NCBI GenBank assembly: GCA_001599295.1
Contig: BCGN01000001.1
Location: forward strand, 1,240,001-1,304,000
Source: Sporopachydermia quercuum
Lineage: Eukaryota; Ascomycota; Sporopachydermiomycetes; Sporopachydermiales; Sporopachydermiaceae
DNA: 64,000 nt
Direction of reading: 5' to 3'
Under the pieces are notes generated by a model, which worked only from the letters and a program-made list of their open reading frames with translations, was not told the origin of the DNA and searched no databases. A program made the position numbers and the translations under genes. Shown here in pieces: positions 32,985 through 45,351 of this stretch (within the stretch, counting starts at the first letter, position 1; the number at the start of each line of letters is the position of its first letter).

Positions 32985-35900
32985 AGAAGTTTGATCAATG
33001 TATGTTTATTTTGCCTTAAAAAGTTATTAGTTGAAAACCAAAACTCTGTTAATGATTAAATGTCGAATCAATAGTGATGTTTGCTGGAAATGGTGTTTTT
33101 CATTTATATTGCATTGGTCAAGATCTGATTCGTGATAGGAAACATTGAATCTTTGGGCGATGATGTGATATATATAGAATGAGAGCGCTGATGAAAGAAG
33201 AATTGAAAAGAATTTAAGAAAAATACAAAATGAGATAAGACAATCAGAAAATACCACTTCGAGTAATCTGATTTAGTTTCCACGGTATTACTGGATATAG
33301 ATTGGTTTATCTGTTTACTGACGAACAATGGATATACTGAAATAGTTGATTGATAGGTAGAATTGCTCTGGAGTCAAAGTTACAAGTAAGGTTTAAAATG
33401 ATAAAATAAGGGCTGAAGCTTAATTAACGTTTCTAACCTTAACTAAGGAAGTTTCGCAAGCGACTGAAACTTCGAAATTTCTCACTAACGATAAGTAGTT
33501 GATAACTTTAAACCAAGTAGACTTTGGTGGATAAAACCAACCGAATGATAGAGCAAGATTATAATCAACTAATTGTTTATTGAAAAATGCGACGTTGTCA
33601 AATGTAGTCAGCTGCATGAGGCTTCACTCCTGTTAAAGCCTTAGGTGGTGTGGGGCCTACCAAATAACTTAGATCATTGAGTAAAATAGGAAGTTGAATA
33701 GAAAATTGTGCTATAATACTGCTATCTAGGGACCTCCCATTGAGCCTTATTGAATACGAACTGCAGACTCATTGTACTTGCTTCAACTGCAACTAAAGAA
33801 AACTAAAGTACACCTTCAGTTTAATAACTCTGTATCGAATAAAGCTTGTCATTCACTATCATGCTTGACTCAGTTGAATCTAATCATCCTCTTGACAGAT
33901 CCAGGTGTTAGTGAAAGAGGACAGATCAACTAATCAATTCGTAAGAATATCAAAATAAAGTTCATCAATTCATCTGATTTATGATTTCTTGTTTTTTCCT
34001 TAAGAACAAACTATAATGTTGCTTGCTACAGAAAAATTTAACTTCTGTAGTATTCCTCTCGCTATTTACCAATGCTATGCTATTGAGTTGATAGCTTTCT
34101 TTTTGTACTATACTGTTCTCTGTTTATCCAAGATCTTCCAAGATAGATGAGATCATATTCTTGATTGTGCAGATTTGAAGTCAGGAAATTTTTATAGTAA
34201 TAAAAGTGATCATCTTAATTACTATTTTAATCATACACACTTTGATGTCTCTATGCAAAATTAGAGGAACACTAGACTCATAAATACTAGCTACTGCTTT
34301 TGATTCAGCTCTCACATATGTTCTAACTGAAAAATTAATGATAAGTTTGCTATGTAGTTATGTATATGTAATTTAGTCGAGGTCCATAATGCACGCGTGT
34401 AGTAATCCTCTTCGTCAGTCTTAGCCTGATAATAGCTATGCTGACTACATTTGATGTGCTATATTCAATGTTTTGGAGTTTTTCCAGATTTGAAGACAAA
34501 TGAGGGTAAACTGAAAATCATCAGTGAGTTTCATGAATATTTTGATCTTAAGTATACCAAAGCATATAGTGNGACTTCATTCAAGATGATTATTCCAGAA
34601 AAGGAATATCCACCTCAAGCTATACTTAATGCGCTTAGGAAACCGTTATTTGATTTCGGTTAATGACTTTGTGAATATATAGTTAAATCAGTTGGGATAA
34701 AACCACTATTTCTAAGCTTCTATTAGTTTCTAGGATGTTTAGTATTGTTCAATTACCAAAACATAGAGCTTGTAGAGTATGAATGCTGATGCCATGTTGT
34801 GAGATATTATACGTCGAGATAGTTAGCAAAAACAAAACTTGCTATTAATAACGTTATTTTACTCAGATTTGTCAGTTTTCAACACAACCATTTCATTGTA
34901 CGTTCAAGAGTCCTTTTGTCATCAAATTGCGAATAGTCGACATTTCATTAAGGACAAAACTTAAAACTAAGGTTTGAACCTTTTAGTTAGTATTTAAAAC
35001 AAAAAGTCGTTTATTCCACTGAATAAGGCAACTGAGTAAAAGGTTCGATAAATCAAAACTCTATTCTTATCTAAATTATTCCTTAGCATGAACCATAATT
35101 TTGACTCAATTTTTCTCTGCCGCAATTTACATTTTATCACGCATCATTTAATTTGCTCTATTCTATATATTGGGCTAAGCCAAAATTCTATTGAGATTAG
35201 TCCAAAAGTTCTCAAAGTCGGGAATGCTTAATTAAGTCATAGGCTTCGAATAATCCCTACGCTTAACCTGCATATCTAACGTCTATTCTTCTACTTTCAA
35301 CATGAATTTCAATATCATCGCTCTAACTAAGATCTACTACTACCAATTTTTTTCAAACCATTCACATCAAGTTGTTATTAGCATCTTTAATGCTTATTAT
35401 TTTATCTGATCGATATCAAATTAAATGTATTGTTTAAATTCTGCTATCATAGCTATCTAAAGTACTAAGTTTCATAATTCTAAGAATTCACTTCTGCCTA
35501 TCAATCTGCAAAGTATAATAATGAATAAATAAATATAATGCCCTGGAATTTCTTTTCTATATAAAATAGTACCGTCATTTGAAAATAACGAAAAATCTGA
35601 GGATAATAGAACTGTATTCAATCTGTTTCCTTCTTTTCTTTTAAAAAAGATCGACAGATTCGTTAAAATAAGAAAATACTGCTTCCATACCATACCATTC
35701 TCTATGAGATAATTAACCATTGTCAGTATTGTACAAGTATGATAGAATAACCAAATACAAAATATTGGCAACAACAAAAAGTGAAACATTTATAAAATAA
35801 GTGCGAGATGTGAAGTAATAAAAAAATCAAATCCGTTGAAGTACATAAATTAGTAACAGTTCAATTACGTGATAACAAATCGCATTCCTAAAGGCCATCT

Positions 35901-38112
35901 CTCTCATTGTATCAAATCATCCGAAACCACTAAGAGATTCAATGCCTAACGAAATAGAAAAAGAGTGAAAAGTTTAAGCCATTTATTATTAATATTGTTT
36001 ATATGAGAGAATTTCCTCTTTTTGAACTGGTCAGTCAAAGAACCAACATGATGACAATCACTCACTTGGATTTCCGAGCCTTTTAGATAAATCCTGTAAC
36101 CAATTAGAATGAAACGGAACCTACACAATATTCCTACAAATATATTTACTTTTTATACTTTTAATTAACCCTATCATCACTTATCAGATTATACAGTATC
36201 TTTCAGATCGCCGCTCTCAATCATTTGCAGATTTGGTGACAAGAGCAAACNTACCTATCAATGATCATTACAGAAGGAAACAAGAGAAAAACTTACTTTT
36301 ANCATTCGAGCAAATTAAGAGCAAACATTATAGTTATCTTGATAAAAGATAATCAGCATTTTATTTTTAACTCTAATTGCTTTACTGAACTTAACAGAAA
36401 TCGTTTGCTTGGTTGTTGTTTGGGATGGTTGAATAGAATTATGTTTTACTGAAAATATCAACAGATAATGTATACTAATTATAAAATTGATACAAGATTA
36501 TGACTGTTTTTATTATAATTTTGCTGCATGAATATTAAATGTCAATGATTTACTCAATTTCATAGTACGGTAAGATGAGAGCTGTAAGTTATCTTGTCAA
36601 GCAATTTGCTCATCTCAACCGAAAAATTTGAAACTAAGGAAACAAAAGAAAATATTGGCAAAAAATGTAGAAGCATTGATAATAAATTATAGTGGTTAAT
36701 AAAATAAAAAGATAAAAAGAAGATAAAGGTCATTTGGGGAAAGTAGCTCTTCATAGTTCAATTCAATTCATTTCAGCCAGCAAGAAATCGTCAAATAAAA
36801 AGAACGAATGAACAAGACCCAAATTATAAAGCTCCAAGATCGACTAGAGACTATTACTACAAGTACATAAAATTTGAATATTTTTAATAACAAAAATTTA
36901 AACTATGAAAGAAACAAAGACGAAAGCAGAAATGCTTCCGTTTGAGTTTTAGTACTGTTGCTCTTCCTGATGAATCGTCAAATGAGAATTCGATATTCGA
37001 TCCAAACGAATCTTTTTCTTTGATACCCTGTATTCTGATTTGAAATGTAGAGATTGTATTTAAATAAGACTTATTTCAAGTTGAATGAAGAAACATAGTA
37101 TTATATTACTCTTACTAAGGCTAGGTAATGAAGTTGGTCAAGTTCTGCTCCTCTACTCAATTATTCAATCAAACTAGTTACAAGAGAAACCGGATTCTAC
37201 GACCAATTTTTTACANTTTTTTTTGCTATTTTCAACATTAGTATTAGTGCAATTATCATGAATATAGTTAATATTTTTGCTTGTAAGTTGGTTTGAAAGA
37301 AGCTTTCTTTGTTTCCTAAGAAAAAAATCTTGCAAGCGTTTCGGAAAGTGATTATTGGCTGAATTGTATGTTCATCTGGGATGAGTTACCTTCAATTTAT
37401 TGGTCCGGAAGGAAGTTACTAATGAATTTTAATATTGTTATAATAGATGATATCTACTCTATCTTCAAAGTGCTCAGTTTCACCTGCTTATCATTTTAAT
37501 TGGCGTATGCCGATCATGGAACAGCTACAATTCATGTTAACTGAAAAGTGTGAAAGTGGCAGCTGTGAAGAACCCTCCTCAGACTGATATGCCAATTGTA
37601 AATGGTAAATTGTAATTTCTCTTATTCATAGAAGTAAGAAAGAATTTAGAAGAATACCCATCATATACCACCAACTATAAACCGATGATAAAATATGGCG
37701 AAAAACAACAGAAAACAAGGAAGAACGAATTATCAATCTAAAAAAAACAAAGTAAAAGGGGAAAATGAAACGACAATAGCTTTGATTTTATAATTATAAT
37801 AAATACAAAGTTAATTCATTCAATCTACAAACCATTTAAGTTGAGATAAGCAGCAAAATACCTAATGAGAGTTATAACAACAACAAAAGTAATTCAATGT
37901 TAAGAAAACAAAGAAAGAAAAAAAAAAAGACATAACAAAATGGTCAAGGTTGACTGCGAAAACTAAAGTAGGATCGAAAAGGAACTGTAAATTATTTCAA
38001 GTCTCAGGGAAGCTAATAGAACTAAAAGGTTAATAGTAATTATGTGCTATTATTCCAATTATTGTTCCTATCCCTATCCCAATGTTATCCTATCCTAATC
38101 GTGATGTAACAT
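32985..38112. other. 5.1-kb region without a confident gene
   Basis: Very AT-rich, especially 35800-37900, with several single N bases (34572, 36251, 36302, 37216). The left end is the DUR3 promoter and the right end is the TIF5 3' flank. The best coding-like piece is a 70-codon frame at 34451-34663, listed separately. No tRNA, centromere-like repeat or mobile element could be identified. Confidence 0.5.
34451..34663 (+). pseudogene. Possible gene remnant or tiny gene
   Basis: A 70-codon frame ending in PPQAILNALRKPLFDFG has a plausible amino-acid mix and codon use for a real protein, unlike the surrounding AT-rich frames. I do not recognise the family. It could be the tail of a decayed gene, an exon, or chance. 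The base at 34572 is unresolved, leaving one residue unknown. Confidence 0.15.
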
Positions 38113-39381
38113 TTACTCCTCCGAACTCGATTCATCAGATTCTTCCTCAGCATTATCTAGCCATTCAATAAAAGGCTTAGCAGCCAAACGAACGCTCTTA
38201 GAAACATCTTTTGGTACATACTTCTTTGAAACTTTGGAAGCCCAGTTTCTTAAAACAGTTTCCGAAATAACCTCTTCATTATATAATTCAATTAAAACTC
38301 TTGGTATAACTTTCTTTAATTCTGGTCTTTCTAAGCCAACAAATCTCTCAATTCCACCTAAAAATGCCTTTTCGTGCTCAGATGTAGTAATCAATTTGCT
38401 CAATAAACCAGTGTGTGTTTCAATCTCATCAACAATATCATCATCAAATAATGTTTGAGCCAATACATGAACGGTATGGATTGAATCAACAATATCTAAA
38501 GACTTAGCCTTCTTGTAAATATCAACATCAGAAGGCAAATTCTCTTTATCTTCACCAAAGGAAATAATCCAATCACCAAAGGTAGCGTAGGGGGTTTCAT
38601 TATCTTCCTCGTCAATACCTCTATCAGCAATAGATAATGCTTCTAGTTCCTTTGCTCTAGCTTTAACAGCTTCTTCTGAAGTATCGACATCCCAATCATC
38701 AACACTGACTTCAGTAACAGCTAATGCTGCAGCCTCCGCGTTGATTCTTCTGGTCAATTCGTCATCATCATTATAATCATCATCGTCATTACCTTCAACT
38801 TCACTGGTTGTAACATCAGGACTGTTTGCTCCATCTTGATTATCATGAGCGGCTGCAATATCAGAGATCGTTGTACCATTACCTAATTGTGCAGAAGCAT
38901 GAGCAGCCTTCTTGGTCTTCTTTGATGATTTACTACTACTTGCAGCATTCTTCAAAATATAAGTAGTTAGTTTCTGACGAGGATCAATTGGCCTTCTCTG
39001 ACCACAAGCTTTACAATTCTTTGTGATCGTCCCGCTTTTATTATCAATTTCTAAATCAGTTTCAGGATTCTTACAAGCAGGACATAAAACAAAATTGTTA
39101 ATGAACGTATCAAGAATTTCTTGTAATCTTTCAGTATCATGTTGACCATTGACAAGATAACGATCATTTGATTCTTCGATTTTGGTTTGAGCGCCCAATT
39201 CAAACCCGAAAAACTTGACAACGTAACTTGGTGGTCTTGATAAAGCTCTTGCAACATCTGACATGTTTATAACATTTGTTTTGATACCATTACCTCTACC
39301 CTCAGTTTTTGATTGTAGGGCAGGCATCTTATACCGATAGAAGGGATCAGTGTTACTTCTGCAAATATTATAGGTAGCCAT
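38113..39381 (-). CDS. TIF5: Translation initiation factor eIF5
   Basis: This 422-residue protein is the GTPase-activating factor for eIF2 in start-codon selection. The N-terminal eIF5/eIF2-beta fold begins NICRSNTDPFYRYKMP, with the catalytic arginine finger at Arg8/Arg16 region (Arg15 in S. cerevisiae). GRGNGIKTNV and FFGFELGAQT follow. The zinc ribbon is at about 98-124 (CPACKNPE and CKACGQRRP). An acidic/alanine-rich linker leads to the C-terminal W2 HEAT domain with the acidic-aromatic box FIEWLDNAEEESDESSSEE. Length is close to yeast Tif5 (405). The ATG is the natural N-terminus by alignment. Confidence 0.96.
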   Translation of the reverse strand: MATYNICRSNTDPFYRYKMPALQSKTEGRGNGIKTNVINMSDVARALSRPPSYVVKFFGFELGAQTKIEESNDRYLVNGQHDTERLQEILDTFINNFVLCPACKNPETDLEIDNKSGTITKNCKACGQRRPIDPRQKLTTYILKNAASSSKSSKKTKKAAHASAQLGNGTTISDIAAAHDNQDGANSPDVTTSEVEGNDDDDYNDDDELTRRINAEAAALAVTEVSVDDWDVDTSEEAVKARAKELEALSIADRGIDEEDNETPYATFGDWIISFGEDKENLPSDVDIYKKAKSLDIVDSIHTVHVLAQTLFDDDIVDEIETHTGLLSKLITTSEHEKAFLGGIERFVGLERPELKKVIPRVLIELYNEEVISETVLRNWASKVSKKYVPKDVSKSVRLAAKPFIEWLDNAEEESDESSSEE

Positions 39382-40987
39382 TTTGATGTTTGTTTGCCGG
39401 TCGAATTATATATAGTTTGATTCTAGTGATATTTATGCTTTTATCCCCTTTTTTTGTTTCTTCTTTCTATCAGTTGTTTTTTTTTTTGTTTTTTCTTTAT
39501 GTTTAACTCATTAATGGTTATGATGTATATGCCGTATACTCAAACTGTTGTAGCTATTATAATAGCAACATATATTATCAATAATAACAAGGGATGAATG
39601 CATAAGCCTTACTTATTACTTTAACAATTTACTCAATAAGCAAACTTCTTCTGCTTGAGGATATCAACAAAACTAAAGTAGCTTGATGGGAGAACACAAA
39701 TAGGAGCAGTTAATCTTAAGCTTTGAAGAACTTGTTATACTTCTTCTTCTTCTTGATATGAATAGCAACACTCACTCAGAGACAGGTCTTGACAAGTTGA
39801 TGATACTGCGGTTTTTCCTTTCGGTTTAGGAAACACGATTCAAATGAACAAATAGTGTTATTGGTTGAATCTCAGGTATTGTTGCTCGGTAATTCGATAG
39901 TAGAGTTGGGGTATAAATAAATGATCTGTATGTATATAATGTGATGAATGAATAAGAAGAATGTGTACCAACCAGTGATTCGTGTGCAGTTTGAAAGGAA
40001 AAATCTGAAAATTTTCATTTTGTACGATGGTTGGAGAATGGGTCTGTCCGGGAAAACAGAAAGAGACGTAAGGGACAAGAACGTGACAGGGAAATGCAAA
40101 AACTCCTTTGAACTTAATAATGGAGGGGGCAGAAGTGTGAGATAATATATTGTTTCGAAGAAAAATAATGAAGGTAAAGAGCAACGCACCCACCAAAAGG
40201 ACAAAAGAAATAGGAGAGTATAAATGTATTTTGCCGCGTTCCTCAACTTTAGATGAACGTTCTAATGAGGATTTCTGAAGATAATTAGATTAGACTGTCC
40301 GCTAGGTTAGATCTAACCTAAGCTATTCAGAGTGAGACATAGTTTTTATCTCAGATTCACATAATAAAGGAACCAAAAGCAGATAGCAACAAATGAAATA
40401 TGTATCCCAAATAATTGTTATCAAGATTGAAATTCCGTCTCCTCTTATGTGCCACCCTCAAGTATATTCTATCTGATCATACTTTCTTTGCCACAGGATC
40501 ATGTTGTCCGGTATACCTTTCTTCAGAGGCGCCCTCTAGGTGAGTGCTCTCAAACATTGATACAATATATTACATTGATCCCTGTTATGGGACGCTATCT
40601 ATCTACTTTTATTCCCGACCCTTTTTAATATTCTTAGGTGTATGTGAGAGTCTATCAAAAGAGTCTCGATGTAATGGTGTATCTTCAACATCTACTTGCC
40701 TTCACTATGTGTTCAACATATCCATCAATCGGATGAACATATTGCTTTATTATATAATTGAATATAGTAACTTTAAATGTTTTAATATCTAATAGGAAGT
40801 ATTTATGGGCTTGCTCTGGCTTATAATTGGTCTGCATAGTTTAAGATAGAGTCTTCTATCATTTAAGCCCTCAGCAATTGACTGATCTTACCATACACTA
40901 TCCTCTACTCATCATCATCGTATTGTCTACCTGTCTGTCAATAAATGCTCATCTAGAGAAACATACAAAACATATTTCTTTCTCAAA
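39382..40987. other. Divergent spacer TIF5 / EMC2
   Basis: 1.6 kb without a convincing gene. Minus-strand frames at 39858-40246 overlap each other in two registers and are T-rich, so I treat them as chance. A T-tract just upstream of TIF5 (39445-39500) is a typical poly(dA:dT) promoter element. Confidence 0.5.
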
Positions 40988-41890
40988 ATGTCTGAGAAGA
41001 AAACAATTCATTATTTCTTGGCTTTACAAAGGTCAGGAACATATGCTACAATGACCCCTGAGGATCTATTCGAAAACTGGTCAGACTTAGCAAACTACCT
41101 GAATATAAATTTGGGATCACTTAAGGACAGCAATCTTTATGACCTGCTTGAACTTCATTTCTACCTATGCATATTGACAAATCATGATATAGAAGCTAAA
41201 AATATGCTTGATATGATAGCGGATAAATTTGATCATACTCTTTCTCAAAGGTTGGGCGTGTTAACTAGTTTTTTCATTCAAGCAGCTGCACCTAATGGTG
41301 AGATCAATGGCACTGGCAGTAATGACAGTTTAAAGTACCTAGAAGCAAGAGATCCTAACGAAACCGATTGTATTAAGAGGAAAATAGGTATTATAAAAGG
41401 AGTTGGCAGGATTGCTGTTACAATATCTGAGTTAATTGATTATTTAGATCTTAGGCCAACAGATGCAGAGGCATGGTGTGAATTGGCAGAATTGTATGCA
41501 ATAAACGCTAACTTTGACGAAGCAATTTATAGTCTACAAAGGGCATTAATAGTTATTCCTTTAGCTTATAACGTGTTTGCAAGAATCGGGGAAATCTATC
41601 ATGAGAAAACTATCATTTTTTCGCACGGTAAATCAGATAACCTGATACTTGGAAACAAACACTTTCTACGATCTGTGGAACTGTTTGCTGACTATGTACG
41701 TGGTTGGGCTGGCGTGTACACTTGCAGTAAAGAATTATTAGCACTACGAGGTAACGAGAAGTTAGTTGATGAGGAAGAAAAGAAATATGAGAAGCTACTG
41801 GAGTTAAGCAAGTCACAGCTAGAGCGCATAGTTGAGAATCAACTGGCAAGCGAGAAAGACCTCGTTGCTGCTAAATTGGTACTTCAATAA
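40988..41890 (+). CDS. EMC2: ER membrane protein complex subunit 2
   Basis: This 300-residue soluble TPR protein forms the cytosolic scaffold of the ER membrane complex, which inserts tail-anchored and multipass proteins. The central RPTDAEAWCELAELYAIN and FDEAIYSLQRALIVIPLAYNVFARIGEIYH are tetratricopeptide repeats typical of Emc2. There is no signal peptide or membrane helix, as expected. Length fits yeast Emc2 (292). Its stop is about 170 bp from the TIP41 stop on the opposite strand. Confidence 0.88.
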   Translation: MSEKKTIHYFLALQRSGTYATMTPEDLFENWSDLANYLNINLGSLKDSNLYDLLELHFYLCILTNHDIEAKNMLDMIADKFDHTLSQRLGVLTSFFIQAAAPNGEINGTGSNDSLKYLEARDPNETDCIKRKIGIIKGVGRIAVTISELIDYLDLRPTDAEAWCELAELYAINANFDEAIYSLQRALIVIPLAYNVFARIGEIYHEKTIIFSHGKSDNLILGNKHFLRSVELFADYVRGWAGVYTCSKELLALRGNEKLVDEEEKKYEKLLELSKSQLERIVENQLASEKDLVAAKLVLQ

Positions 41891-42063
41891 ACTTAGACAT
41901 AACAAAAGGTATCCATCCGTTTTCAAATAATTACTATTATCAATTACATTGATTAAAACATTCACAAAAAATTCCTATATACAAGTAAGTTATCCCAATT
42001 GCTCACTAAACAATGACTGATTATTCAGTAGAAGAAGATCCGATACAGCATGGCATAATTGCT

Positions 42064-43152
42064 TTATCGCACAATTGCTTTCTCTATTGTTTCTGCTTTT
42101 ATGGGGAGCTTACTAGCTACCCAATTAGCATCTCGCAGATAGCTTGTTGGATCCTTCACACCAAATGGTACCATTCTCTTTACTTTGTCATACACCATTT
42201 CCTGCTCACGATAATCTCTCATCACCAATCCTTCTTTGAACTCAACGTATAGTCTTGTATCTCTAATACGGAATAGAACATTATCAATTCTCAAGAAAAA
42301 TCTCATCAGTAGTAACATTCTTTCCGGCATAACTCTTATCTTGAGATTCAACACCGATATACCATTATCACCTAATTCGTCTTCATATAAAACCATGTCA
42401 TCAAAAAACAGTATAGGATCAGGTCTTGATAATTTATCTACTGGTAATTTATCATCTGTGGGTTCGAATTTGATCCCAATATCTGTTTCATTAGCCAATT
42501 CGATATGCCCTTTATAATCAGTAGAGTATGTCCAATCGTAACGACGAAGTATTCCTTTAGAATCCTCTTGACGAGCAGACATCCAAGCTTTAGAATGAGC
42601 AACTTGTAGTAGTTCACCAGCTTTTGTCTCCTTTTGAACGTTCTCTAGAGCTTTGATTGTACTGAAACTAACACACCAGCCGATTTTGTCATTGCTCACT
42701 ATTACTCTGTTATGACCAAAGATCATTTCCGGTACAGGTATTCCAACGTGCTTTTCGACTGCCTCAATTTCTCCAGATGCCAAAATTGGCTCCCGGAAAG
42801 TGAATATCGACCAATCCCCAACAGATATTGAGGGAGACTGTGTCAATGGGTATGTTGCCACTGGTGATGGAATAATCATCCGCCCACATTGAGTGCAAGT
42901 GGGGTGTGATGTTGATTCCTGTGTGCAAGTATGAGTTGGAGGAGATGGATGTAAGGCACGGTCTAGAGAAGGCTGTGGCATTCTTGATTCAGTTATTGTA
43001 GTTGTTTCCGTCGTGATTTTAGTTGTTATTGTTTCATTGGGCCTCGATGGTACTGTGAAGTTCTCCTTTTTCCTTTCTATTCGTATCATAGGGATACGAG
43101 ACGCAGGCCTAGCAGGCACTGGCTGAGTTGGATCTTGTCTTGGAATCATCAC
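42064..43152 (-). CDS. TIP41: TIP41-family regulator of PP2A signalling
   Basis: This 362-residue cytosolic protein binds Tap42 and modulates PP2A phosphatases downstream of TORC1. The TIP41 domain occupies roughly residues 110-350: FTFREPILASGEIEAVEKH, PEMIFGHNRV, DPILFFDDMVLYEDELGDNG, LLLMRFFLRIDNVLFRIRDTR and the C-terminal region with DANWVASKLP. The first 100 residues are a low-complexity Thr/Pro-rich extension containing a CTQxGR-like patch of unknown role. Convergent with EMC2 and divergent from ERV2. Confidence 0.92.
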   Translation of the reverse strand: MMIPRQDPTQPVPARPASRIPMIRIERKKENFTVPSRPNETITTKITTETTTITESRMPQPSLDRALHPSPPTHTCTQESTSHPTCTQCGRMIIPSPVATYPLTQSPSISVGDWSIFTFREPILASGEIEAVEKHVGIPVPEMIFGHNRVIVSNDKIGWCVSFSTIKALENVQKETKAGELLQVAHSKAWMSARQEDSKGILRRYDWTYSTDYKGHIELANETDIGIKFEPTDDKLPVDKLSRPDPILFFDDMVLYEDELGDNGISVLNLKIRVMPERMLLLMRFFLRIDNVLFRIRDTRLYVEFKEGLVMRDYREQEMVYDKVKRMVPFGVKDPTSYLRDANWVASKLPIKAETIEKAIVR

Positions 43153-44090
43153 TGTTTATCTGAGAAGTAAGCAAAAAGTAGAGGCAGTAACTAACAACAT
43201 ACAATTGGTTCTGACGTATTATTTGTTGACTTTTGGCGGAATAAATGGAAGAATTTACATGAATGGGTAGATTACTAGGAAGTATCTATCTATGTTCATC
43301 TCATCATGCTTTTGATAAAGAAGGAAAAGTAAATGTTGGTTTTCAGGAGATCATCAAACATGTGAATTTACATTTGCATGGGATTGCAGAATATACGCGC
43401 TGATTGTGCATTAAGATTGGGATGATCATCAAAGGTGAGCTTAGAGGTGAACAGATGAAATATTTCTAGAAATGGGGTGTAATGAAAAAATATTGTTTTC
43501 TATATTTATAACTGAGAAATTGAAGCCCGTAATTAAAAATAGATTAGATTGGAGACTGATTTTATAAGTTTGTTTGATCTTTGTTCTATGATATTAAGAG
43601 ATATTCTCATAATGTCGAAGACTCGGGATTAGTAATTTATACTCATGGATGATGACTCTGGAAAGAGGATATTTTTCTGTGATAATTACCACCCTGGAAA
43701 CACAGAAAACATCTCAGCATTACTCCAACGTCTACATATTTCTTCCCTTGCACAATAGTTTTGTTTTCTTTTAAAACAATAGTATATAGTCCTTCTCAAT
43801 GTCAGCTCACTTACTCATCCATGCATATTTGATGCATAAGCCCTTCATGCAAATATGCTTTATCATGAAAACCTTATTTTTAGGTCTACAAAACCTACCA
43901 CGAATTACAATATTCTCTACTACAAAATTGGATCAGCGTTATCAGCCACATTTCTACTTTATCTCATCCACCGCTTTACAGACTGCTCTTTTTCTCGTAT
44001 GCACTTTAATCTACTCAAATATTATATAGAGAGCTAAATTTTATTGCATCTTCATTCCCCTACTTCAATCACGCGTTTCTGTTAGCCACA
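43153..44090. other. Divergent spacer TIP41 / ERV2
   Basis: About 940 bp; promoters of both genes presumably lie here. Two overlapping short plus-strand frames near 43800-44037 look like chance. Nothing else recognised. Confidence 0.5.
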
Positions 44091-44966
44091 ATGCGAGTGA
44101 TAAGAAAACCAGGAGTAGCACTAGTGACAGCATGTCTGGTCATTATCGTGTTCATGCTTATGTCTCGTAGCTCTAAACTAGAAGGAGCTCCATTAGAAGT
44201 ATCGGAGAGGCAAAATAAGAATGAAGGATACGGAAATTTATCCACAAATGACAAGAATAATGAAGTTGTTTCTGGAGACAAGGGAGATCATGCTGTGGAG
44301 AAAGAATCCAATATTGAGAAACTCAGCAAAGGAGGCGCAGATAACAGTCCTTTAGAACTTACATTAGATAAACCTATTATGCCAGAAATGGGTAACGAAA
44401 CATTGAAAGCTGAACTGGGTAGATCGACTTGGAAGCTGTTCCACACAATTCTTGCAAGATATGCTGAAGAGCCAGCTGAACATGACAGAAGTGTTCTACG
44501 AGACTACCTAAGCTTATTCTCACAAGTGTACCCTTGTGGAGACTGCGCAAAGCATTTTCAAAAGCTGCTGAAAGAATTTCCGCCACAATTAGCTAATAGA
44601 GATACTGCGTCAAACTGGGGATGTTTTGTTCACAATCAAGTTAACAAACGTCTTGGCAAAGAGGAATATGACTGCAGCGATGTAGTAGAAAACTACAACT
44701 GTGGTTGTGGTCCTGAATATGAAGTCGAAGATGATGATGAAAAAGGAAAAGCAACTGGAAAAAAAGACACAGAATTTAAAAATACCGAGAAATCTCTCAC
44801 GTCGTTTGAACAAGCTTTGGGATCATCTAAGGATTCTTTTGAAGAGAAAGAGCCACAGCCTCGTAAGACCAAGTTGATTGGATCTAAAAAATCTGCAGCA
44901 GAAAGGAAAAAGAATTTAGAAGGTATCAAACTTGAATCCAAAGAAGATCTTACTAAAGGAGGCTAA
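44091..44966 (+). CDS. ERV2: ER flavin sulfhydryl oxidase
   Basis: This 291-residue ER-lumenal FAD enzyme passes oxidising equivalents to protein disulfide isomerase. A membrane anchor lies at residues 9-24, followed by a 80-residue linker and the Erv/ALR domain (106-200): GRSTWKLFH, RDYLSLFSQVYPCGDC with the active CxxC at 149-152, Cys178 and Cys195. The NCGCG at 203-207 is the Cys-Gly-Cys shuttle disulfide that marks Erv2 rather than mitochondrial Erv1. The acidic/basic tail after 210 (about 80 residues) is longer than in S. cerevisiae Erv2 (196 total). The start ATG precedes the anchor directly. Confidence 0.92.
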   Translation: MRVIRKPGVALVTACLVIIVFMLMSRSSKLEGAPLEVSERQNKNEGYGNLSTNDKNNEVVSGDKGDHAVEKESNIEKLSKGGADNSPLELTLDKPIMPEMGNETLKAELGRSTWKLFHTILARYAEEPAEHDRSVLRDYLSLFSQVYPCGDCAKHFQKLLKEFPPQLANRDTASNWGCFVHNQVNKRLGKEEYDCSDVVENYNCGCGPEYEVEDDDEKGKATGKKDTEFKNTEKSLTSFEQALGSSKDSFEEKEPQPRKTKLIGSKKSAAERKKNLEGIKLESKEDLTKGG

Positions 44967-45351
44967 ATCATAGATCTACGATTCATATTAATGAAGCTTG
45001 ATTAATAATGACTACAACAAATATATCATACGTGGTTTGTCAACGTACTCAAAATAGATTGCTGAATCTGATTGTCGCTCACCATATAATTTTCACATTA
45101 TCAAGCAGCATGCTGCATCTTGATGTGCCTTTTTTTGTCTTTTCGTAAGATACGGATTTTGTTCAGCAGTGATTTGTCCCCATATCGAAGGGATCAGCAG
45201 ATCTCTTGTTTGCTTGGTATAATTGATGACCCTAAATTTTGTGGTTAGGATATAGATTTTCTCAATTATTTCTATGTTTTACCTTGTACTTTTATTCCTG
45301 TATTAATTATCAGAAAGAAATTGTTCTCTTCATTGTGAACCAAATTAATAC
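44967..45351. other. Spacer downstream of ERV2
   Basis: About 385 bp, AT-rich. Ends at a small minus-strand open frame. No gene recognised. Confidence 0.5.

Noticed and set aside
4823-35178. GGCTAA (XlnR core) sites at 4823, 9815, 12024, 13432, 20381 (minus) and 35173 as evidence for cluster regulation
   Set aside because: A rough expectation for this hexamer at this base composition is about twenty in the window on both strands, so these few are not enriched. Binding by this activator is plausible but not shown by motif count.
39858-40246. Two overlapping minus-strand frames of 112 and 124 codons
   Set aside because: They use the same T-rich DNA in different registers, so at most one could be real, and neither resembles a protein family.
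42013-42252. Plus-strand frame of 79 codons near EMC2/TIP41
   Set aside because: It overlaps the TIP41 3' coding end on the opposite strand and has no independent support.
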